Of a DNA stretch of 64,000 nucleotides, positions 57,297 through 64,000 are shown piece after piece. A model generated the notes under the pieces. It ran no database searches, was not told the origin of the DNA, and saw only the letters and a program-made list of their open reading frames with translations. How positions within the stretch are numbered: the stretch's first letter is position 1; each line of letters begins with the position of its first letter. Both the position numbers and the translations under genes were made by a program. This stretch comes from Persicaria tinctoria (taxonomy: Eukaryota; Streptophyta; Magnoliopsida; Caryophyllales; Polygonaceae), in the NCBI GenBank assembly GCA_037127255.1, contig JBANSL010000007.1:62109038-62173037 (forward strand), read 5' to 3'.

Positions 57297-57640
57297 ATTT
57301 GTCTCACACTCGCTCGATAAAAACTCGGTTCGAGTTTGTTCATTTTCTAATCTAGCCGAGTATAAGCACATTTTTAAGCTCAACTCAAAACTCAGCTCAT
57401 TCAAATTAAGTTCGAATAACTCGAATTTTAGAAAATTTTCTTTAAATAACTATATAATGAGCAAGTAGAACTGTTTAAAGCTCGAAAAATAACTCGGCTC
57501 AAGCTCGTTCATTTCCTAAACGAGCTAAGTATGGGCACATTTTTAAGCCCGAGTTCAAATTTAGACTCGGCTCGAAGGCGATGATATCCTAAATGGACTA
57601 AATATGAACAAGCAATACTCGACTCGTTCGGGTCGAATAA
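57297..57640. repeat. CTCG-rich repetitive segment, possible non-autonomous DNA element
   Basis: Words such as AACTCGGTTCGAG, GAGCTAAGTATGGGCACATTTTTAAGC and GACTCGTTCGGGTCGAATAA recur in direct and inverted order, typical of small hAT-like plant repeats. Termini could not be fixed. From 57,661 to 57,779 a minus-strand exon-like frame (ASYFDGWIDTGEFMYVVSAK) is unrecognised. The rest, to about 57,960, shows nothing. Confidence 0.4.
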
Positions 57641-58183
57641 CAAGCCTAATGAGTGGCACACACATTTTTTTGGTCGTAGCTCTCTGGTAGCTCATCGCCT
57701 CATCCAAGAGGTGCTTCGCCGACACAACATACATGAACTCTCCGGTATCAATCCAACCATCGAAGTAAGAAGCTAGCACCTCACCATGTAATCAGCTAAT
57801 TAACCTATGCAAGTTCTGGAGATTTGTTGGTCTTGCGCAAGAATCATGAATAAATCCCAACTTGTTTTTAGCACCCAAAGCAAGACGAATTCCCCTACTT
57901 CATCCGAGAAAATTGGATCAAGAGAATCAAATTGCAATCAATTGAGTCCCTAGGTGATCAAATTTTGATAAGTTCCGAGGATTATTCATATTTGTAGAGT
58001 ATAAGGTGTGCTTGTGTAGTGAAGGGCAAAATCATCATTTCAACCGCTTCCTTTTCTGTTACATTTCTGTTGCTACTTCTGTATAAATACAGAGAGCTTG
58101 CCTTGTACAGAGGACATGTTTTAGATCAACAATTTGAGTTTGTTTGTTACTCTCTCAATTGAATTCAGTTTCAATTCTTGAAA

Positions 58184-58195
58184 TGGTATCAGAGC
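58184..58195 (+). promoter_or_regulatory. Copia primer binding site
   Basis: TGGTATCAGAGC, complementary to the 3' end of initiator methionine tRNA, lies 103 bases before the gag start codon. Confidence 0.9.
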
Positions 58196-58297
58196 AAGTT
58201 TGATCTCCTTGAGATCAATTGTTGCGTTTTTAGTTTTCTTCAATCTGTGCAGCTATTCGACGATCGTCGTATATTCGGCTTCAAATAATCTCTCGAC

Positions 58298-59640
58298 ATG
58301 GCCGGGAGAGGAAACAATCAGATGAATCAAGCTTCTGGATCTGGAAATGGCGGCGTAGGTGGCGGAAATGGTGCTGGAAAAGGCATCTTCGTTACGCCTC
58401 TAGCTAATGGATTTGGAAGGGGGGTCAATGGAGTTGGAGCTGGTGGAATACCAGGAATCGGCCATAATCCGATTCAATTTGGCGAATTTGTGCAAGGTAT
58501 GAATCTTGTGCATATTAATCCTTATTTCTTGTCAAATTCCGACCATCCATGCATGCAGCTGGTGTCGAATTTGTTCAATGGCTCAAACTTTACCAGTTGG
58601 AGTAGAGCTGTGGAATGACGCTTGGCGCTAAGGCAAATTTAGGATTTATAACTAGAGCATGTGTTAGGCCTGAGGAAGATAGTGATGATTTTGAAAGGTG
58701 GAGTAGAGCCGACTATATGGTCATGTCCTGGCTTGTGAACTCCATGAATAGCGAGATAGGTGAACACTTTATGTATGTTCAATCCTCGAAAGAACTTTGG
58801 GATGAGATTAGGGAGAGGTTTTATGAGTCCAATGATCCACTCATATACCAGCTTAGGCGTGAAATTGGTTACTTAAGGCAAGAGAATCTGTTGGTTCCTG
58901 CCTACTATGGAAAACATAAAAAGATCTGGGATGAGTTACAGTTTCTTGATCCTTTGCCGATCTGCAGTTGTACTATTCTGAAAAAGATTGTAGACAGGGA
59001 GAATAAAGCCAAAATCATGCAATTCTTGATGGGAATGAATGAGGCTTATAAGCAGCTCAGGAATAACATCTTGTCTATGAATTCAATGCCTGGATTGAAC
59101 AAGGTCTTTCAAATGGCAGTCAAATTGAGCGTCAGAAAGGCATTACTAGGCTGCAAACTGATGTGAATGCTTTGAATGTGGGAAGAAATGTTCAAACTAA
59201 TAGCATTGTGTTTGCTGTTGGCAATAGAGCTCCTCAAGAGAAGGGATCTGAGCAGTTCAAGAAGGATTATAAGAAAGCAAAATTTGATAGACAGTGTGAA
59301 TATTGCAAGGAGAAAGGTCACACTAAGGATTACTGTTTTAAACTTGTGGGGTACCCTGAGTGGTTTAAAGGTCCCAAAGAAGGTGAAAGACAGTATGAGA
59401 AGGGCAGTACCGGTTCTAACAGATTTGCTGCCAATACTGAGGGACAGGAAATGGAGTTTGATAGCCCCCTGGACAGTGAGATAATGAAGCCAAATCCTAG
59501 CATGGTTAATGCTATTTTCCATGAAATTGTCAAGATGATGAAAGGCAAAGCACGGATGGATGGAGCTGATAGTTCTGTCAATCATGCCTTTGTCCATTTT
59601 GCAGGTAACATGAGTTTATCTTTCTTAGTTGGGAATCATA
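58298..59640 (+). pseudogene. Copia gag (UBN2-like) with zinc knuckle
   Basis: MAGRGNNQMN opens a Gly/Asn-rich leader. NPYFLSNSDHPCMQLVSNLF and NGSNFTSWSRAVE form the conserved copia gag N-terminus. A frameshift at about 58,616 moves to a second frame with ELWDEIRERFYESNDPLIYQ, then LMGMNEAYKQLRNNILSMN, the gag_pre/UBN2-like core. A second shift at about 59,163 leads to CEYCKEKGHTKDYC, a CX2CX4HX4C zinc knuckle for RNA binding. The protein would build cytoplasmic virus-like particles. The two frameshifts prevent this. Confidence 0.88.
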
Positions 59641-60022
59641 AAGCTGATAAGTGGTCATGGATTGTGGACTCAGGTGCCACAAATCACATTGCTTTTGACA
59701 AAACTGTTTTCTCTTAGTTGCATAGCTTAGACAAAGTGATTTCTCTTGGTTTGCCTGATGGAACATCTATTTTGGTCAAGATGTCGGGCACTATTGTTAT
59801 TTCAAAGGATTTGTACCTCAGTTTTAACTCAGTCTCTTGCATATTATAGGACCTTACAACTAGATCTTTAGTTGCCAAAGGTGTTGAGAATGGAGGCTTA
59901 TACTACCTGAAAGCTGGACCTTGCAGTGTTGTTGCTGACTACAAAGAATGTTGTGATTTCAGTTCATTTGTTTCTTAAATAAAGCTCATAGGAGCAGTTG
60001 TAATAAGGGTGAGAACCTGGAT
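59641..60022 (+). pseudogene. Copia protease and pre-integrase linker
   Basis: WIVDSGATNHIAFD contains the aspartic protease D-S-G triad intact. A stop at 59,715 ends the frame. Residual protease sequence (LGLPDGTSILVKMSG) and a second stop at about 59,848 precede GGLYYLKAG, part of the pre-integrase region. The catalytic triad is kept but the polyprotein is broken. Confidence 0.8.
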
Positions 60023-61186
60023 TTGTTTCATGTAAGGTTTGGGCACCTTTCTGTGTCTAAGATGAAGCACTTAGAAGTCTGTAAAGGATGTGATTTCAGT
60101 ACTTTTATATGTGATTCTTGTGATATGACTAAGCATCACAAGTTACCATTTTCTTCAAGTGAATCAATTGCTCCTTCTACTTTCCATTTGGTACACATGG
60201 ATCTTTGGGGTCCCTACAGGGAGGTTGATTTGTGTGGGGCAAAATACTTTCGCACTATTTTGGATGATCACACTAGAGCCACTTGGGTGTATTTGATCCA
60301 AGATAAAACTCAGGTGTACAGAATGATTGTTGCTTTCTTGAATATGGTTCATAATCAGTTTAATGCTTCAGTTAAGGTGATTAGCACTAATAATGGTACA
60401 GAATTTACTCAGAGATCTTGTGTTGAATTGTTTGAGAAATTTGGGATTGTTCACCAGAAATCTGCCCCAGGGGTGCCTGAGCAAAATGGAAGAGTTGAAA
60501 GAAAACATAGGCATTTGATAGAAACTGCTCGTGCTATCAGACATTTTGCTAAATTACCCATTAAATTCTGGGGTGATTGTGTTTTGAGTGCCACTTATTT
60601 GATAAATAAGATGCCCTCGGCTGTGTTGAATTGGAAGTCACCATTTGAAGTGTTGTATGGGAGACATCCATCATTAGATAACCTTAGAACTATTGGATGT
60701 TTGTGCTATGCTTACCAGCCCAATGATCAAAAGGATAAATTTGGGGTCAAGTCTAGAAGATGCATCTTTCTAGGCTATCCTCCGGATCAAAAGGCTTTCA
60801 AAGTGTTTGACTTAGATAGAAATTATGTGCTAATTAGCAGACATGTCATGTTTCAGGAACATGGGTTCCCCTACAAAAATTCTCATATTCAGATTGGGTT
60901 GCCTGATCAGTGTAGAGGTCTTCCTCTAGTTAACCCTGCTTCTCCTAAGTTTACATTGCCAGTATACAGCTCCCCTCATAGATCTACAATCAGTCCTTCT
61001 TCTGTGAATGATTTGAATCTAAACACTGCTCTCAGTGATTCTTCTCCCACAGCTGCTTCACAGGATAGTGCACACTCTACTTCTCTTATGCCAGACAGTG
61101 TGCTTCATTCTCCTAGTCCATTAACACTTGAATCATTTGACACCTTCTTATGTACAGTCCCTTGTGAATGTCTGCACTGTGTTTGA
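60023..61186 (+). pseudogene. Copia integrase
   Basis: The 387-residue frame starts with the HHCC zinc-binding domain (FHVRFGHLS, then CDSCDMTKHHKLPF). The rve core follows: VHMDLWGPY (first catalytic Asp), VISTNNGTEF, where the second catalytic Asp of T-D-N-G-T-E-F reads Asn, and PEQNGRVERKHRHL (catalytic Glu). WGDCVLSATYLINKMPS, SPFEVLYGRHPS and GCLCYAYQP precede CIFLGYPPDQKAFKVFDLD, the usual C-terminal region. Ser/Pro-rich linker sequence ends in a stop. Integrase would insert cDNA into chromosomes; the Asp-to-Asn change predicts an inactive enzyme even though the frame is open. Confidence 0.9.
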
Positions 61187-61235
61187 ACCTAGAACCTACA
61201 ATCAAGCAAAGGATGATGTGAGATAGCAAGCTGCT

Positions 61236-63208
61236 TGATGTCTCTAAAGTAGCCATGTCTTTATGCATATTTTAGTTCCATATTCTATACACTTTGCATA
61301 TTTCGGGTTGGGAATATGTTGAATTTATGTAGTATATGCTTATTTGTCAGAAATGGAGATCTACATAAGTTTCTGTTTAATATTGCAGAATATGGAGCCA
61401 TTTCGGGAGAAAACCAAGAAGCAAGGACGGGAGCCAAAAGTTACTCGACATCGACTTTGTTTCCTCAATATCGACAAAAGAGCCCGGACACTACACTAAT
61501 CGAGGAGCCCATGTCGAGAAGCTGAAGACAAGCCAACCTGACTCCAACACCTTCCTCGAGATCGAGTACTCAACTCGATGTCGACAAAGCCTCGGAGACA
61601 ACCCGGAGTCGATGAGAGCTTACCCGAGGATGCCAAGGAGAAGCTACCCGACCTGGCTAGGCACCCGGACACCACAAGTCTAGATCGAGGACTTTCCTCG
61701 ATGTCGACAAAAGGCCGAGACCACCTGTCCGGGCATGTCGAGAAGAGTTGCTCGACAACACCAGAAGGCCAAGACGATGAGACAAGTCAACTCGAGATCG
61801 AGGAAAACTCCTCGAGATCGAGGACACCCCAGAAGCCTATCCGAGCCCTGTCGAGGACCAGCAACCCGAGACGCCGAGCCAAGCTGAAGTCGACGTCCGA
61901 GTTACGCGAGATCGAGTAAGTTACTCGAGATCGAGGAAAGATCTCCGGAGACGCTTTACGCGGTTTGAGCAGTTCTACACGGTTTGGGATTCCTTGGAGC
62001 CGAAGATTGCCGAGTTCTATCCGATTTTATCAAGTTACATCATGAAGGAGAAGATTTATCCACTTAAAGACTTTTAGATATAATTCCCTTTTTTAGATTT
62101 AATTATGTTATTTCATTTATTTATCTTTAATGCTTTAGATATAGATTTAGATATAGATAAAGATATTCTATCCTTGAATAGAAAGGATTAGAAGGCTATA
62201 AATAAAGCCCATGGGGCTGATTTTAGGATCATCCAATTCAGAAGGTAGAGAAGTAGTTCCACAGAGACGTTTAGGAGTTCAGAGGTTTTAGGGTTTTGAC
62301 ATTCAACGAGAGTTGGATTGTCGGGATTGTAAAGTCTTTGAATTTAGTTTAATGCAAGTTGTTATTTCTTTTCATCAATCAATGTCTGAGGGTGCAATGA
62401 AGCGCGAGAAGTCCACCCACTTCTAGGGTTGGGGCGAGCCCGACGATAGCCATGCATGTTTGAGGTAAAGATCCGACTTTTATCGTGTTTTAAAGCATCT
62501 GCTACTTGTTATGTGTTTATTACCCATCTAATGGAGGTCCATGCTAACAACTTGGATTGTAAACATAAAATCAGTAGAGACAATTAGGGTTTCTTCAAAG
62601 AGTTGTCTAATTGTTGGAAAAGGCGAAAGCTTGATCCTTTGATGCAATTCACATGATTATCTGTTTTATTCCTGCCTTATGCATGCTTGGTTATCGTTGT
62701 TGCAAACCCCAATCTTGGAAGTCTTTTTCATACACTTTAGTTCGAAGTCCCAAAGCATTTGTCTTTACTTTATTTTCTTTCGTTTTAGTTTCTGTCTTCC
62801 TCGAGATTGACTAGCACTCCTCGATCTCGAGTTACTGATTCTCGATCCAGCATCGCCGTAGCTTCTGTGTGCAGGTGATCGACGAGAGCCAAACCGACGT
62901 CGACAACCTTACTCGATCTTGAGTAAAGTTTACTCGATCTCGACCAAGAACGCATGTGTCTGCTGCTGCGTTGTTCGACTGTCCGATCTTCTGTCGAGTA
63001 GCTGTACTCGAGATCTAGGACCCCTGTTGTCGACTTATGTGAGATTTCTCCGCTGCCTAGGATCCACTGACACGCTTCCTCGTGGATCGATCATGACTTC
63101 TCGTTGCTGCATCAGGAGGAGGTCTTATAATTATTTGCAAGGGACAGAATCTGGTTTGTTGTACTTTACTTTATATTTAATTTGCATTCTCGATTTCCTC
63201 CTACAACA
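61236..63208 (+). mobile_element. Solo LTR of the gypsy family, in the copia element
   Basis: Starts TGATGTCTC and ends ATTTCCTCCTACAACA, the same end as the LTR at 48,265-50,112. Target duplication CTGCT lies at 61,231-61,235 and 63,209-63,213. Shared blocks include TTTCTGTTTAAT-T-GCAGAA, CCCACTTCTAGGGT-GGGGCGAGCC and GATCCACTGACACGCTTCCT. It is clearly diverged from the other LTRs. Paired TCGA-NN-TCGA sites start at 61,445/61,465, 61,556/61,575, 61,679/61,698, 61,792/61,812, 61,906/61,925, and again at 62,801/62,821 and 62,913/62,934. Confidence 0.93.
61445..61934. repeat. Paired TCGA-NN-TCGA motifs, solo LTR
   Basis: Five pairs with 19-20-bp start-to-start spacing recur every 111-123 bp. 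The middle dinucleotide differs from the 39-kb LTR (mostly GA, CA and TG rather than TA), yet the outer TCGA halves and the spacing are kept. A few halves carry one substitution. Confidence 0.9.
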
Positions 63209-63213
63209 CTGCT

Positions 63214-64000
63214 ATGGATGCTAAGATCACTGCTCTAGAATCCAATCACACTTGGTCTATCACAGACTTGCCTCCTGGCAAAAAGGCCATTGGTTCTAGA
63301 TGGATTTTTAAAATCAAATATAAGCCTGATGGAGAGGTAGACAGGTTCAAGGCCAGACTTGTAGGTAATGGTTATAATCAAGTCAAGGACAAATATTATA
63401 AGCAAACTTTCTCTCTAGTGGCAAAACTCTCAACTGTCAGAATTGTGTTGGCTCTAGCAGCAGCTAAAGGTTCGAAATTGCATCACCTAGATGTTAATAA
63501 TGCATTTTTGCATGGTTTTTTGGAAGAAGAAGTGTACATGACTCCTCCACTGGGATATATAAAGACAGCTCCTGGTCAAGTTTGTAGACTTCTTAGATCT
63601 TTATATGGATTGAAACAGGCAAGTAGGCAGTGGAACCTAGAACTCACAAAATTTCTAGGAAAGCTGGGGTTTGTTCAATCTTTGCATGATTACTCTTTGT
63701 TCACCAAGTTAGATAATGGTTCCTTCACAGTGGCTTTGGTTTATGTAGATGATATGTTGATAATGGGGAATGATGGCAATGAAATTGTGTCCACTAACCT
63801 TGCACTGGATAGAACTTTTACCATTTAGGATCTAGGCACTGCCAAATATTTTCTGGGGATGGAAATCTCTAGATCATCCAAATGCATCCTTTTGAATCAA
63901 AGAAAATACATTTTGGATATTCTTAAGGATGCTAACATGATGGAGTGTAAGACAGCCTCATTTCCTATGCAAAGGGGTTCCAAGTTATCTGCTAATGAGG
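63214..64000 (+). pseudogene. Copia reverse transcriptase, runs off the window
   Basis: Downstream of the solo LTR, ITALESNHTWSITDLPPGKK and AIGSRWIFKIKYKPDGEVDR start the RVT_2 domain. KARLVGNGYNQ, LHHLDVNNAFLHGFLEEEVY (first catalytic Asp) and LYGLKQASRQWN follow, then ALVYVDDMLIMGN with the catalytic Y-V-D-D. A stop at 63,826 interrupts I-DLGTAKYFLGMEIS, after which the frame continues to the window end. It would copy element RNA inside particles. The active-site residues are intact; the stop and the upstream insertion inactivate it. Confidence 0.9.

Larger units (their letters stand above)
57960..64000 (+). mobile_element. Ty1/copia element, incomplete at the right edge
   Basis: A 5' LTR ends just before the primer binding site at 58,184. 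Its start is uncertain (near 57,960-57,990), and it carries GTATAAATACAG as a TATA motif at 58,081. Gag, protease, integrase and reverse transcriptase follow in copia order on the plus strand. A solo LTR of the gypsy family interrupts between integrase and reverse transcriptase. The 3' LTR lies beyond the window. Frameshifts and stops in gag, protease and reverse transcriptase show it is dead. Confidence 0.9.

Overview
This is a plant nuclear window, most likely from an AT-rich eudicot. It contains no intact host gene that I can recognise. It is packed with decayed transposable elements: L1-type LINEs with plant-style C-terminal RNase H, CACTA elements with TNP2/DUF4218/DUF4216 and TNPA-like genes, Athila-like and copia LTR elements, and a Helitron terminus. 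Host genes survive only as captured or broken fragments: a calcium-dependent protein kinase piece near 8.6-8.9 kb and NOL10-like exons near 31.2-31.6 kb.

Layout. 0.3-3.25 kb: probable minus-strand LTR with its primer binding site. 4.40-4.44 kb: Helitron 3' end. 4.4-10.9 kb: AT-rich sequence holding the kinase pseudogene and a microsatellite. 10.9-18.1 kb: an element bounded by imperfect inverted repeats, built almost entirely of tandem repeats, two tRNA-like modules and a GC-rich GATGTC/GTCAGC block. 18.5-22.9 kb: plus-strand LINE with a perfect 17-bp target duplication. 24.0-56.3 kb: a nest. 57.9-64 kb: a copia element that runs off the right edge and is split by a solo LTR.

The nest reads outside-in. 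A minus-strand LINE (about 23,967-56,271) was split inside its RNase H domain by a CACTA element (about 24,131-50,208). Three elements later entered that CACTA: a long-TIR element in a TA repeat (24,947-26,910), a second CACTA carrying NOL10-like exons (30,111-34,462, duplication AGG), and a gag-protease-only Ty3/gypsy element (38,955-50,112, duplication ACCGT). The gypsy element was itself hit by a minus-strand LTR element (40,397 to about 42,873, partly deleted) and by a foreign solo LTR (44,109-45,471, duplication CGGCA). A relative of the gypsy LTR also sits as a solo LTR inside the copia polyprotein (61,236-63,208, duplication CTGCT).

The most unusual signal is in this gypsy family. A 10-bp two-fold-symmetric motif, TCGA-NN-TCGA, recurs in pairs about 20 bp apart (two helical turns). 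The pairs repeat every 90-120 bp through the LTRs. The motif continues inside the gag-pro frame, mostly at 21-bp (seven-codon) spacing, and in the 3' internal region. It is present in the two LTRs of one element and in a diverged solo LTR, so it looks retained rather than accidental. All assignments are by eye from the sequence and its translations; no database search was run.
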